64,000 bases of DNA, from assembly GCF_051106095.1 (NCBI RefSeq), contig NC_135793.1, forward strand, positions 2,957,501 through 3,021,500, in the 5' to 3' direction. The translations under genes and the position numbers were made by a program. The notes under the pieces are model-generated. The model ran no database searches and was not told the DNA's origin. It saw only the letters and a list, made by a program, of their open reading frames with translations. The DNA comes from Pogona vitticeps. Lineage: Eukaryota; Chordata; Lepidosauria; Squamata; Agamidae. This document shows positions 10,095 to 21,414 of this stretch, piece after piece (position 1 is the stretch's first letter; each line of letters opens with the position of its first letter).

Positions 10095-10235
10095 TGATCA
10101 TGGAGTTGGAAGGGGCCTCTAAGGCCATGGAGTCCAACCCCCTGCTCAAAGCAGATCTGACAGAGGGTGGCCCCATTTCCTCTTGAAGGCTTCCCTGAAA
10201 GGGAGGGTCTACTGTTTGGCGGCATTAAGGTAACT
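10095..10235 (-). mobile_element. CR1 LINE 3' fragment (minus)
   Basis: ATGGAGTTGGAAGGGGCCTC ... GGAGTCCAACCCCCTGCTCA is the reverse complement of the conserved amniote CR1 3' untranslated end. The rest of the LINE is missing (5' truncation). Confidence 0.75.
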
Positions 10236-10870
10236 ATAGCTTGTAAGATGTGGAAAAGCAAGATACTTTATCATTAGTTGATCACTACAAAACTATGTGA
10301 TAGTTTAATAACAGGGGTTGCTGGAGGAAGCAGAGTTGTTCATCTTACCTTGAGATTTGCCCAGGGGACAAACAGTTTGACGTTAGCTGTAATGTGTATC
10401 GACAGGATGGTGTATTTCAGTACAAGGTTAAGTGTTGGTCTTGGACTGGGCTGATGTGCTACAATGGAGGAAGGAAAGTGTAATGAACCAATTATGCTTT
10501 GCATTGGCCACAGATCCCACCGCTATTTTCATCTGCATTTTATTTATGAATTGGGCTATACTGGATCATATTTCCAATTGGCAGAAATGAAGGAAGTCAC
10601 TATTTCTGTGGGGTTTTTTTTCAGACTTGTGTCCTGCTAACCAAACGGATAACCGAATTCTGAATATAAAAAGCCCTTTTGCCAAAAGCGTCCAATGGAT
10701 GGGAATTCTCCATAACTCCTGATCGCAAGGCAGAATTGGACGGGAATTCTATAACAGAATTCAGTGCCTTCCTGCCTAGAAAGCTCCCTGCTGGTTACAT
10801 CCCTGGAAGAAAAATCTGGAGTATCCCATTAAAAGGAACACACACAAACAGAGGAAATATTGGTATTCTC

Positions 10871-10872
<2 letters not shown>
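10236..10872. other. Unique sequence
   Basis: Nothing recognised. Two GGGAATTCTC/TATAACAGAATTCAG phrases near 10700-10760 are the only local repetition. Confidence 0.4.

Positions 10873-10933
<61 letters not shown>
10873..10933. repeat. (GT)n microsatellite
   Basis: About 30 uninterrupted GT units. Confidence 0.95.
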
Positions 10934-10934
<1 letters not shown>

Positions 10935-12344
10935 CTGCAGTTGAAAGTGAATAAGATGATCACTTGATATTTGTTAAAAACAGTAAAGAACTTTTACTAT
11001 TTAAAACACCATTTAGAACAGCATAAACTCAATTATGTTAGTCTATCATCCTTAAACTTGACAAGACATGGTTACCCTAACAGACAACTGACTAATTTAA
11101 CAGCCATACCTATCGGCCCTTTCTGTTAAAACACCCTAACATTATCATATACTTGACCCCATCGGGCAAAACTAGATCCGATCACATCTTTGACCCTATC
11201 TAACAGATTGCTAAGTGCCACTTGCTTTATATATTTATCTGGCTGTTAACCCTCTTGACCTCTGTTGGCTAATGCCAGACAAATTCTGATTAGACAGAAT
11301 GCTTCACTATGCAAACATCACACTCTAGGCCTTCCCATATAAACACATATGTACATATATATGCCGTGTTGTATAATTAGATTTCCCAAGAGACCCAAAT
11401 GCATGGCCATCTCATCCATTCCATGTACTGAAGTCAACGAGGCTCACAGGTGAACCTTCCTTCAAGAGTAGCCATGGGACCGGTGCTCCCATCACACATG
11501 AGACCAACAGGTTGGTAGAGGAGAGGGTGAACAGGCTGGATCCTCCATGAGAGTGGAATGGGGTACATAGGAGTGGCAGTGGGGCTGGTCAGGTGACGCT
11601 GAGCCTCTGAGCCTCTGCCACTTGAAACAGCTGCCACACTTGGGCTGTTGGTAGAACCAGCCTTGGTCTGGCGGGGTGGGGTGGGCGGGTGTCGCCCTGG
11701 GAAGTGAAATGCGAGTGAAAGGACTGTGGTTTTAACACAGGAAGAAAGTACGCACCAGAAGCTTAGAACTGCTGAGCTAGAAGCTGGGTACAGAAAGATC
11801 CATCTCTTGAATCATCCAAAGGAAGTCAGAAGGTCTTCATAAGATGGCAGCAATAGGATATAGGGGGAGAGAAACAGAAAACAGCCCACCCAACAAAACG
11901 CCCATCCTCTGCTTACTTTCCTCCCATCCCTAAGGATGTCAAGCTTGTGATCTTCCTTCATTTCAAACGCTCGTTAATTCCTCGTTATATCCCCCGGCGG
12001 CTGCTTTAGCTGTAGCCCTTCCAAAGCCTGTCGAACAACCCCCCCTCCCAGTCCCACCTCCAGCCTGTGTTGACTGACAGCTTGATTCTTTCATCTCCAC
12101 AAGTGGTGATTTATCTTTTATTCATCTCTGCGCATTAAGTGCCTGTCAGGTTGCCAAGACTTTCTCTGTCTGTTCGGTACAGATTTATCATTGTTAAGGG
12201 AACTGTGGATTTAACGGACATGACAGAAGTACCAGGACCATCAGCTGCTCCAAGACAAGTCAAGTGCTGGTTTCCAGAAGGGGGTGCTCCTTGGGGACCA
12301 AGAGGGCAAGGAACACTGGGTTACCATTCTCCTGCATCAGCTGC
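10934..12344. other. Unique / unclassified sequence
   Basis: 10,950-11,400 is AT-rich with many ACCCTAAC/ATCTAAC-like words and could be an unnamed old repeat. 11,400-12,340 shows no gene. ORFs here are short and in random context. Confidence 0.35.
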
Positions 12345-12502
12345 TTAGGTAGGTAGGTAGGTAGGTAGGTAGGTAGGTAGGTAGGTAGGTAGGTAGGTAG
12401 GTAGGTAGGAAGGAAGGAAGGAAGGAAGGAAGGAAGGAAGGAAGGAAGGAAGGAAGGAAGGAAGGAAGGAAGGAAGGAAGGAAGGAAGGAAGGAAGGAAG
12501 GA
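12345..12502. repeat. Compound tetranucleotide array (TAGG)n(AAGG)n
   Basis: About 16 GTAG units pass abruptly into about 23 GGAA units at 12407. The same order of the same two motifs occurs at 58963-59115. Confidence 0.95.
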
Positions 12503-12554
12503 GAAAACAGATTCCAACTGTACCCTTTAATGCATGAACAGAGAACTGTGATCA

Positions 12555-12562
12555 GTCTAGAG
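12555..12562. repeat. 8-bp target duplication, left
   Basis: GTCTAGAG, identical to 12699-12706. Confidence 0.75.
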
Positions 12563-12698
12563 CTGTGGTTCCCATCCTTAGGTCCCCAGATGTTCTTGGA
12601 CTTAAATTCCCAGAAGCTTTCATCACTAGCTATGCTGGCCAGGATTTCTGGAAGTTGTAGTCCAAGAACATCTGGGGACCCACGATTAGGAATGACTG
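12563..12698. mobile_element. hAT MITE family A copy with intact target duplication
   Basis: A 136-bp palindromic element starting CTGTGGTTCCCATCCTTAGG and ending CCTAATCATTCC-type inverse sequence (ATTAGGAATGACTG). It is flanked on both sides by GTCTAGAG. The 8-bp duplication supports assignment of this MITE family to hAT. Confidence 0.8.
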
Positions 12699-12706
12699 GT
12701 CTAGAG
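12699..12706. repeat. 8-bp target duplication, right
   Basis: GTCTAGAG, directly after the MITE end. Confidence 0.75.
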
Positions 12707-12739
12707 GGAGTTAAATTCTAGTCTGGGAAATATCTCAGA

Positions 12740-12835
12740 GATGGCATTTATTTTGTTTCATTTATTTATTTTATATCATTGGTAGGTCAACTTTTCCCTC
12801 ATCAGGGGACTCATGGAGGGACACAATGTTAAAAC
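12740..12835 (-). mobile_element. LINE 3' tail fragment (CR1/L2-like, minus)
   Basis: TTTATTTATTTTATAT followed by CCTCATCAGGGGACTCATGG resembles the inverted end of an AAATA-tailed LINE, seen better at 32871 and 61680. Diverged. Confidence 0.4.
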
Positions 12836-12846
12836 ATGTCTGAGCG

Positions 12847-12866
12847 AGAGAGAGAGAGAGAGAGAG
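12847..12866. repeat. (GA)n microsatellite
   Basis: About 10 GA units. Confidence 0.85.
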
Positions 12867-14604
12867 TCTGTTCTTCAGAACTGCCTTTCTCCATGTCAAT
12901 GTTCCTCAGGAGTGAATTCTGACCTTGATGTGTAGAAATCAAAATTTCTCCTGACTTTGAAAGTTTTAGCTCAACATACAGCTTACTTTAACCACTCTGT
13001 TGTATTCTCTCCTTAATTACATTTGGGGCAGACAGGCTGAGGGTGTTGATGGGAAAAGGACATTTTTTTTGTTCTGTCCGAATTAATGCTAACTCCCAGC
13101 CCTTCCGCCCAAACTCTCAAGCTGAAAAATCGGACAGTAATGGTCAAGTCACACTCCATGATCGCAACCCCTTTGGGCCACTCTGTAACCAACACACTCT
13201 GAGCTGTAATTTAATTGACAGGTTGGATTTACTTGTCTGCCTTTACCTTCCTGGCAACCAACTCACGGTCAGAGAGAGAGAGAAAGAGAGAAACTGCTGT
13301 GAACAGTCCTGAACTCCTCTTAATCTCTTTTTGTTTCCACGTGTATATTTTGACAGTTCCTTGCTATAAATGGAGATTTCACTCTAGGGTATGGGATGCT
13401 CAATAGGATGCTCAAGACATCTGAAAAGGTTCTGGAAATAGTTTAGTATTTTGGTTGTTACTGGGTTTTTTTTTTTAACATAGTGGACAATTTAGGGATA
13501 TGAGGTTTGCTTTCTGGCGTGATGTTTCTGAGACTGGGTCTCCGTCATGATTGCAAACACGGCCCTAAGTAAAGAAACTGGACAAGCCCAATCCAATCAA
13601 TAAACCAGGTGGAATTTCATGTCTCCTCCTGAACGTTGCCCCAGAGTGCCTGGAAACCAGTATGATTTGTTGCTCAGCTTTACCTGTTTATTTATGGGGA
13701 TCAATAGCTGTAATAGAATCAAGCAATCTGTTGCAGGCTGTGATCGATCAATCCCTCCTGCCCTTCTCTTTATTACAACAGAGAAGAAACAGCAGCCTTT
13801 CCTTCCTGGGTCGGGTTTGGCTTCTGATGAAGGAACCCTTTGTTCCTCGCCAACAGCCATCACTAGACTACAGAATATGGACATTTCTCTCTTTGTACCA
13901 CTTTGTTCTTCTGGACGATGCCTCCGAACCTTCTGAATCTGTGCTACAAGCTGAAGTCCAACAGGTGCTGCTTAGGAAAACAGTAGCCACTCCGTAGGGT
14001 ATCCCCATGTCCTATTTTTTGGAGGGAGGAACAGTCCTCTGTTAGGAGGACTGTCAAGGAGTATGCTTGAAGGGTTTCCAGGTCCACATCTGATCTAAAA
14101 AGAAAGCACCATCAAGGAAGGAGATCAAGGACCTTGACTCTATTCATCCAGAGTTAAAACAGCAGACTTGGCAACAGGCTGATCATCTTTCCACTCAGGT
14201 GCAATGTACTATAATCCTATAATTTCTAGTTGTGCATCCATACATTCCGATGTGGTTGGTGGTGATCCCAGGCCTATTTGATTCAAGGTATATGAGACAT
14301 TGAAGGAGTGGCTTACCCAGCCCCCTTTTCCCATGTGTTTCCATGGCTGACTGCGAATTTGAGTCTAATTCTCCTAAATCTTAATCCATCGCTCTATGTA
14401 GTACTTACTCCACATTGAGTACCACAATTTATATAAAAGTATTTTATAAACATCCTGTTACGAGCTCACTGACCCATGCATCTCTTGATTGTGTTTGCCA
14501 ACCTCATGGCTAAAATAAACGCTGTGGTGTTATTATTCTTGTTCCTTATAATCCATGTATTTATCTTTCAAATTAAAACAATTGCTACAAATGTATAATA
14601 CTAA
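12867..14604. other. Unique sequence
   Basis: ORFs of 95-111 codons overlap at 13597-13997 on both strands, but none shows a domain, start context or exon borders. I see no repeat end. The stretch is moderately AT-rich and may include conserved non-coding DNA. Confidence 0.4.
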
Positions 14605-14607
14605 TAA

Positions 14608-14850
14608 TACTAATTGTGTGCCATCAAGTTAATTCTGGCTTGTGTTCACCTTTTTCAGTGTTTTCCAGGTAGAGAATTCACAGATGTGCTTTACCCTTCC
14701 CTTCCTCTAGGGGCAACCTTGGGACTGTGCAGCTTGCCCAAGGCCACCCAGGCTGGCTCTTTGGAATGCCCAGTAGGGGAATCAAACTCCCAACCTCCTA
14801 CTCTGGAGCCAGAGACCTACACCACTGAGTTATCCATCCAGCTATATGAG
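14608..14850 (-). mobile_element. Sauria-type SINE, long form (minus)
   Basis: The plus strand reads TGTGTGCCATCAAGTTAATT (tail), then the GGGGCAACCTTGGGACTGTG block, then AATCAAACTCCCAACCTC and an inverted A-box near ACTGAGTTATCC. Full-length layout. Confidence 0.75.
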
Positions 14851-15689
14851 CGCATGGGAGAAGCAATTTAATATTCTGGCGTTGAATGCAAAATTAGGGA
14901 AGTTTTGCTCTGGTGTCGGCCCATAAATAACTTAGAAGACACTGTGGAGTGCATATGTTATAGCAGCTACCGAGTTCCAGTTCATATATACAGGGGAAGG
15001 AACATTTTAATGCTCTGCAGTGTCCTTATGTAGCATCATTCCTGACCTAGGCCATTGGCAGATTGCAGGGGAGCGATTTGATCATCAGCAAAGATCAAAG
15101 AACATTCTGACACACAGCTTTGTCTCCTGGTTGATCAAAGGTTTGTATAATTTGTTCAATACGGCTCCGTGACATAATTTACATGCTCTCTAACTCCTTC
15201 TTGCTGCCTTTCCCTTCTTTTCTCCTAACAACTGGTAGGAAACAAAAGAAGAGATTGTCAGTGTCTGTGGAGCAGGCTTGGAATCAGAGAATGGCTATTT
15301 TTAGGGGGAAGGTAAGATACGCACCTCTTTGATAGGGGAATGGGGGCACCCATATGTGATGCCGATCATGGCTTTACAAGTTGCATGGGAAACCTAGACA
15401 TCATTTCATCATATCTGAAAATGGAAACTCTGCATTTCCCTCTCCTCTCCTCTCTCTTTGACACGACTGGGAAAGAGAAGGGGTTAATAATCTTTGGACT
15501 TTCCTCATCCCATTACTTTCCAGAGACAGGTAGCCAGGCTCATTGTATAATGATGACATGGGCTTGTTGACCGGCTGTTACCATGGGTGAGCGTTAGCTG
15601 ATTTTTGCCATGGAAGTCCCATTAGCATTTAATTCTAAGCAGTGTCCATGTGGCACTCCCAAACACACACCATTTTCGATGGTCATTGA
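14851..15689. other. Unique sequence
   Basis: No gene, repeat or microsatellite recognised. Confidence 0.4.
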
Positions 15690-15691
15690 AA

Positions 15692-15840
15692 GACTGAATT
15701 GCTGGATGGCTCAGTGATTTAGGGCATCTGGTTGTGGAGCCATAGGTTGGGAGTTCAATTCCCCACTGGACCTCCTTGTGAAGGCTGGACTCAAGTGATC
15801 CATAGGGTCCCTTCCAGCTTTCCAGTCCCTAGATTAAAAG
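15692..15840 (+). mobile_element. tRNA-derived SINE, short form (plus)
   Basis: GCTGGATGGCTCAGTGATTT (A-box), TTGGGAGTTCAATTCCCC (B-box), then GGACTCAAGTGATCCATAGG and CCCTTCCAGC...CAGTCCCTAGA. A good full example of the short form. Confidence 0.75.
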
Positions 15841-16139
15841 AGGAAAATATCTTTCTGTAGCAGTTATAATTCTCCCATAGTGAACAGCTTGCACTGTTGA
15901 GTAAATGGATGCTGTTTTGCCTCCTTGACGTCTTTTCCCTTCATTGGGTTCCCGTGTTGCTAACCTAAGGTTCTGATTCTTGGACTCTGATGACTCTGAT
16001 TTCACATTGTCAGCCTGTCTTGAGCATGTCCAGTAAAGTTTAGCTCAAAAACCTGGCGTGCATATAGGTTGTGATCAGCTGGCTAGAAAAGCACATATCT
16101 GATCAACTGGAAAAGGTTGTTTTGCTGGAGGTGATTTCC
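15841..16139. other. Unique sequence
   Basis: Nothing recognised. Confidence 0.4.
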
Positions 16140-16255
16140 CTTAAAACAACCCATCAGGCTTCCAGGGAGTCTCTCCACTGGGCTTCCTTGACAGGGGCTG
16201 GACTCTGTCCAAGAACATCTGGGTACCTAAGGTTGAGAACTACTGCTCTAACACT
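16140..16255. mobile_element. hAT MITE family A, right-end fragment
   Basis: GTCCAAGAACATCTGGGTAC ... AAGGTTGAGAACTACTG is the family A right end. The left arm is altered. Confidence 0.55.
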
Positions 16256-16322
16256 ATCTGACACAGGGAAATAAGAATGGCTAACTAGCTCCCAAGAAGA
16301 GGGAAATGAGGTGGTCTTGATC

Positions 16323-16960
16323 TTGTTTAGTCATTAAGTCGTGTCCAACTCTTTGTGACCCCATGGACCAGAGCACGCCAGGCCCTTCTGTCTTCCACTG
16401 CCTCCCAGAGTTGGGTCAGATTCATGTTGGTCGCTTTGCTGACACTGTCCAACCATCTCGTCCTCTGTTGTCCCCTTCTCCTCTTGCCTTCACACTTTCC
16501 CAACATCAGGGTCTTTTCCAGGGAGTCTTCTCATGAGATGGCCAAAGGACTGGAGCCTCAGCTTCAGGATCTGTCCTTTCAGTGAACACTCAGGGTTGAT
16601 TTCCTTTAGAATAGATAGGTTTGTTCTCCTTGCAGTCCAGGGGACTCTCAAGAGCCTCCTCCAGCACCACAATTCAAAAACATCAATTCTTAGTCGGTCA
16701 GCCTTCTTTATGGTCTAGCTCTCATTTCCATTCATCGCTACTGGAAAAACCATAGCTTTGATTATGCGGACTTTTATCGGCAAGGTGATGTCTCTGCTTT
16801 TTAAGATGCTGTCTAGATTTGTCATCGCTTTCCTCCCAAGAAGCAGGCGTCTTTTAATTTCATGGCTGCTGTCACCATATGCAGTGATCATGGAGCCCAA
16901 GAAAGTAAAATCTGAGCTGGTCTAGGTATCATTAATTCATTATCCAGGAAATACAACACG
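16323..16960 (-). mobile_element. BovB (RTE) LINE 3' fragment (minus)
   Basis: Minus-strand frames encode the end of the BovB reverse-transcriptase ORF: SSHEIKRRLLLGRKAMTNLD, ILKSRDITLPIKVRIIKAMVFPV, then RVPWTARRTNLSILKEINPEC, QILKLRLQSFGHLMRR. The 3' end, near 16323, is the typical GTCAC...GACTTAATGACTAAACAA type. The frame is broken between pieces and the element is 5'-truncated, so it is dead. BovB is the RTE family known for horizontal movement between squamates and ruminants. Confidence 0.85.
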
Positions 16961-17096
16961 GCAGAACAAACCTAGTTTCACCTGGTTGTCTATCGCCCCC
17001 AGCTGGTTTACTTTGTTCATTACATATCTTGGTGCTTTCTACTTCCAACAGGCGTCATGTTTCTCATCCTCCCTGTTTCCTTTCAACCTGTTAGGT
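16961..17096. other. Unclassified, possibly BovB continuation
   Basis: CACCTGGTTGTCTATCGCCC may belong to the upstream part of the adjacent LINE, but I see no clear protein match. Confidence 0.3.
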
Positions 17097-17219
17097 CAGT
17101 GATTTCCAGCCTTGGGCCCCCAGATGATCTTGGATTGCCTTCCCCTCCAGCTGTGCTAGCCAGAATTTATGGGAGTTGTAGTCCAAGAACATCTGGGGAT
17201 CCAAGGCTGGAAATCACTG
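17097..17219. mobile_element. hAT MITE family A copy with perfect inverted ends
   Basis: A 123-bp element whose first 19 bases, CAGTGATTTCCAGCCTTGG, are the exact inverse complement of its last 19. The core shares GTAGTCCAAGAACATCTGGG with its relatives. Flanks show no exact duplication. Confidence 0.75.
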
Positions 17220-17239
17220 CTCTATAAGAAAAATAAATA

Positions 17240-17310
17240 AAAGTACAAACGTTCCCAGAACACCACAGCCTGCCCAGAGACTTCTGGGAATTGTAGTCCA
17301 TAAAAGCAAC
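17240..17310. mobile_element. hAT MITE family A half-element
   Basis: GACTTCTGGGAATTGTAGTCC is one arm of the family palindrome; the rest is missing. Confidence 0.4.
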
Positions 17311-17439
17311 TTCCCCCATCTCTGGGTCTTCTTGCCATTTCTTTAGGTGTCCTTTCCTTGTGACTTCTTCCGAGTATTTCAAAAGAGCATCATGTACCAA
17401 ATTTAGCACAGATGCCTTCACATTTGCCAAGAGTTTAAT

Positions 17440-17685
17440 CCATTTGGAAGTCCAACTGGTATTGACACTGGCCTCATTTCAGCGCCAAGTTAAATGTTGG
17501 CTCTTCCCCCGTTTTCGGATCAGGGTGACCATAGCTTGGCACTAAATCACTGGCTCCTCAATGTCCTCTACCCTATCAGATCCTTTAAAAGGGTTTTACA
17601 GTTGTTGGTTTGATTGCCTATAGCCTAGCATCAGCTCTCCAGCTGAAGGACAGGATATAAATATTTTAATGACTACATAGATGTA
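17440..17685 (+). mobile_element. LINE 3' UTR fragment (CR1/L2-like, plus)
   Basis: CAGCGCCAAGTTAAATGTTGGCTCTTCCCC, then CTCCAGCTGAAGGACAGGATATAAATATTTTAA, corresponds block by block to the 3' region at 59870-60265. The end GG(A/G)TATAAAT + A/T tail is the usual terminus. Confidence 0.5.
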
Positions 17686-18275
17686 TTCTACTTTGTTATT
17701 TTACTTGGCTGTCCTTACAAATGCAACATATAAAGTTAGAATCAGCCCTCAGTACATTTTCTAGCCCAACATGTACATTATTCAGTTCCTTGGCTTTTAA
17801 TGGTACTGAGTCAGACCGTAATCTTGTTCAGACAAGCCTTATAAAAACGCCACCATTTGCGATCTCTGGAGAATTTAGGCCAGCGTCAAATATACTGCTT
17901 TAATTTCCAGCATGTCACCAGTTCCAAGAAAAGATAATCCAGCAGATTTTTTCCCCTAGTTAAATTCTACATGTTTAAAGAACAACAAAAAAGGATTTTC
18001 AAAAATATGGATGCATATGAAACTGGGCCACCAGATCCTCACAAGAAAGAGAGCTATCCAACTGGAAGAGGGGTGAGATTTTAAACGGTGCATCGAGAGT
18101 TCTGCTGATTTTTCTTCCTAATTTAGATTAGCCTCCTATTTTTTTCTGACAGAGTACTTTTTGATTTCTGGTTCAGGTGAATCGATGGCCACGGCCTTTG
18201 GCCTCATCGAAATCAGAACTTAAGAGAAGTTTCTTTTTTTGACCACAGCTCTTGAGAAGTCCAAAAGTGATTTCC
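17686..18275. other. Unique AT-rich sequence
   Basis: Nothing recognised. Confidence 0.4.
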
Positions 18276-18279
18276 TTAT

Positions 18280-18475
18280 TCTTATTTATTCAAAATCTTT
18301 TTACCCTGCCTTGCCCCTCAGAAGGACCCAAGGCAGCTGAAAACAATTCAAAGATAATATTTAAAAGCAAAAACGGTGAGTACAGAAATATTTTTAAATA
18401 TTTTAAAAAAGATAATTAAACAAGTATTTTATTCAAAATAGTCAATGAAACCAACACTAAAACATATTTAAAAAA
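18280..18475 (-). mobile_element. LINE 3' tail fragment (CR1/L2-like, minus)
   Basis: TTATTTATTCAAAATCTTTTTACCCTGCC ... AAGGCAGCTGAAAACAATTCAAAGATAAT matches the arrangement at 22240 and 61680: an A/T tail, a CCCTGCCTTT...AAGG(C/A)AG block, then an ACAATATTTAAA-like body. Read on the minus strand it is the 3' end of a LINE. Confidence 0.5.
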
Positions 18476-19359
18476 ACAGAAGAATATGACAATCCATTAA
18501 AAACCCCAGCACTAGATTCACTTGGTGGGGGTGTGGGATAAAGGGCAGCATTTGGGAAAGTTCCTGTAAAGTTCAGAACAAAACCCGGAGTGGATTCTGG
18601 GTTGTAAAATGGCCCGACCTGCCTCCTCTGTGCTACACACTGGGGAGAGAAGAGCATGAAGTTGGAAAACTTTGCCCTCCATCTCTTTTGCTCATTGTGA
18701 TTGACGGTCGATGTTACTCATTCCAGCCAAGCCCCAAAGCTGTAACTCTGAACAGTTTAAAATTAATGCAAATGCCATTTGTATTTATGCTTAGAAGACA
18801 AATAGTATTTGAATAATTTAAATGGGCCTTGCTTCCTCCAGGCATCAAGCATATTCAAATAATCCTCTTTCTTATTGTCTCCTTGTATGCGTGTAAGAGA
18901 CTCTGAAATACAAATATCGATGCTCTAATTTCTTCTAAAATAAGTGCCAGTGGGCGCTTGGAAGACTAGATGGAATTCTTCTGGAAAGTTTAACGTTCTT
19001 CGTCTTACCAATGACTTCCAGCAAGGGGAGCTGACACCGATAAACTCGGGGACATTCTTCAACCCTTCAGCGTGGTGGTGACTCAAATACATCTTCAGCG
19101 TGGCAGTGATGTTTTCCCACCTGTAAACAAAAGGACCCTACAGGGCTGTCACCAGTGGTGACAGATGTCATCCTGATTCCTAATTGTGATGGCCTCACCC
19201 ATCCTCATCCCCAGGACACACCGTTCATGGTGGTTTGCTGGCTGATTCTCTTACCTCCTCTGCTGTCCTCTTCTAAGAAGAAGTAACAGAATGTCGGGCT
19301 ATTTATTGGAGGTACTTAATAGATGCTTGATAGCTCAGTGAGTTGGAGGCTCCTATATA
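18476..19359. other. Unique sequence, candidate conserved non-coding block
   Basis: Between about 18700 and 18980 the sequence is AT-rich and non-repetitive. It holds an octamer ATGCAAAT (18766-18773) and several TAATTT/ATTTGAATAAT words, the composition often seen in vertebrate enhancers. There is no ORF. Confidence 0.3.
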
Positions 19360-19361
19360 TA

Positions 19362-19565
19362 CTTAATGCTTGATAACTCAGAGGTTAGGTCTCTGGCTGT
19401 GGAGCCAGAGGTTAGGAGTTTGATCCCCCCATGGTGCACCGTAAGAGAAGAGCCAACCTGCGTAGCCTTGGGCAAGCTGAGTAGCCCCAGAAACAAGGGA
19501 ATGGTAAACCACCTCTGAGTTCTCTCTATTTAGAAAATCCTGGAAAAACGATGGCTTCAATTTAG
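19362..19565 (+). mobile_element. Sauria-type SINE, long form (plus)
   Basis: TGATAACTCAGAGGTTAGGTCTCTGGCTGTGG, then GAGTTTGATCCCCCC, AGAGAAGAGCC, GTAGCCTTGGGCAAGCTG and a tail near CCTGGAAAAACGATGGC. A near-complete copy whose tail is diverged. Confidence 0.7.
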
Positions 19566-21414
19566 AGCGACCTTTAGATTGACCTGGGCCTCTTGTTCAG
19601 AAGAGGTTCCACTCTTGGACCAAGCGTGCAGGCTGAGTCGTTGGCAACAGATTTCAACAGGATCTTGCCCCAGAGACTGGAACATCGGGACTCATTTTCA
19701 TCCTAGATTACACACAATGAATCTTGGCGTCGTAACACCGAATAAGCATATTAAGCATAGTAATTCCCGTTTGAATCAGGAGCATTGAATGCCACCGTAG
19801 ATACTTTTTGTTAATTCTCCATGGGAGTTCTTGAAAAATAATTCAACATTCCCTCTCTCCTAACTCCACAAGGGGAAGGAGGTAAATGCAACAGAAGAAA
19901 ATGCTGGGAGGGAAGGATTTCCACCCTTTCCAGATACGGATCAGACCTACGCATGCTTTCTTTGGAGTAAGAAAGAAAATGAAGCCCTGCTGAGTGCTAC
20001 ATATTTAAAATGAGTCTTCCGACCCCTAAGAAACGGCTTAGTTGCTGTGGGGGAGACCCAGTGCAGCGGGAACAAACAGACGCTTGGAAAAGTCACGGTT
20101 CATTTACTAGTAAATATATTAGTTCTGCAAATAAAACAAGATCTCTTTAACGATAACTTTGCGCCTAATTACCTCCTGGAGTATTTGGGAATCACTTTAT
20201 TATGGCATTTAGAAGGCACTAATCATATGGGCATTTGCAAGGCCTCGTGGCATTTTACCGAGCGGTGTCTTTCCCTCTTTAGAGCTTGTCAGTGGCTGAA
20301 TTCCGCTCGGCTCCTACTCTTTCCAGCAGAGCTGAGCAAAATGCAGGCAGAAGAGAATCATAAAGAGAGTGGCAAAGTTGCAAAGGTCTACCAAAGGCCA
20401 TCTATTCCAACCAGTGGCCAATGCAGGAAATCCAGAGGCAGAGCATCCTGGCTGATGGCTGTCCAAGAGTATTGCTGATTCTCAGGTTCTTTCCATCCGA
20501 TGCATCGATACATTTGCAAATGTCGTCCTGTAGCTCTCCAAAACGAATGGAAAGCCATTGTCGACCAAACTCACCAAGCACAAATATTTCTGTCCTGGAG
20601 AAAACCATCTTGAACAGGTTGAACGTGTAGCTCTGGAGTTTCAGGAACCTACACTAGAGATTAATCCAGGATTACCAATCTGGTTGAACCCACAGAAGGT
20701 TCACTTCGTACAGCTATGAAGCTGTTAAAAAAAAAAACCATGGGAATCTCAAAATATCAAATGTAGCAGAAAGCAGATGTACAGTATCAGTCACTAATGA
20801 GAAATGCCACAGAACATCCACTCTTTTCTATCTCTTTTAGAGTTGGAACTCAGAAAAGTTACTTTTTTTCAGCCACAGTTTCCGAAATCCTATTCTTGTG
20901 TTGGCTGGAGTTTCGTTATGAAGATCTTCAAGCAATGGTGAAATCATCATGCTTTTCATGCAGAGTGGATCCTCAAAACTGCAAACTTTCCAGTCCCAAA
21001 CCCAATTTGAATCCCAGCTAGGGCAACTCTTCAATGAGTTATCATAGGGCTTTCAAGGTAAGAAAGACTCAGCAGTGGTTTACCATTGCCTTCTTCTGCA
21101 CAGTGCTAACAAGAGTTAGTCTGAGCGTTACTGCCATTGTCTGTGAAAGATCCTCTGCCAGGATCATCTTCCACTAATGTAGCTGCCCTCTAGGCATTTT
21201 CTCTGCCCTCACCATCATTGGGACCATCCATTTCCTTCTACCGCTGTGACCCTTAATCCTGATGATGATGGATGCACCACGATCTGGTGTCTCATCTTTG
21301 ACCATTCCACCTTGGCCAACCTTCTGAGAACTCCAGATTTGTCATCAATGCTAACACCCTGATGGCACTGCTCTCAGCTTTCCCCCACACATTCTAACTC
21401 TCCTCATCAGGTTA
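19566..21414. other. Mostly unique; old repeat near 21030-21140
   Basis: GGGCTTTCAAGGTAAGAAAG ... GCAGTGGTTTACCATTGCCT resembles a common squamate repeat phrase that I cannot place in a family. The ORFs at 20047-20478 and 20797-21021 have no recognisable product. Confidence 0.35.

Noticed and set aside
10950-11400. AT-rich stretch considered as a nuclear mitochondrial insert
   Set aside because: No frame or RNA-like block of a mitochondrial gene could be recognised.
12260-12517. Minus-strand ORF of repeated SFLP/TYLP
   Set aside because: Pure translation of the TAGG/AAGG array; the same artefact occurs at 58804-59338.
15692-15770. tRNA-gene-like A and B boxes here and at many other sites
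   Set aside because: The boxes belong to tRNA-derived SINEs; no intact acceptor stem or anticodon arm accompanies them.
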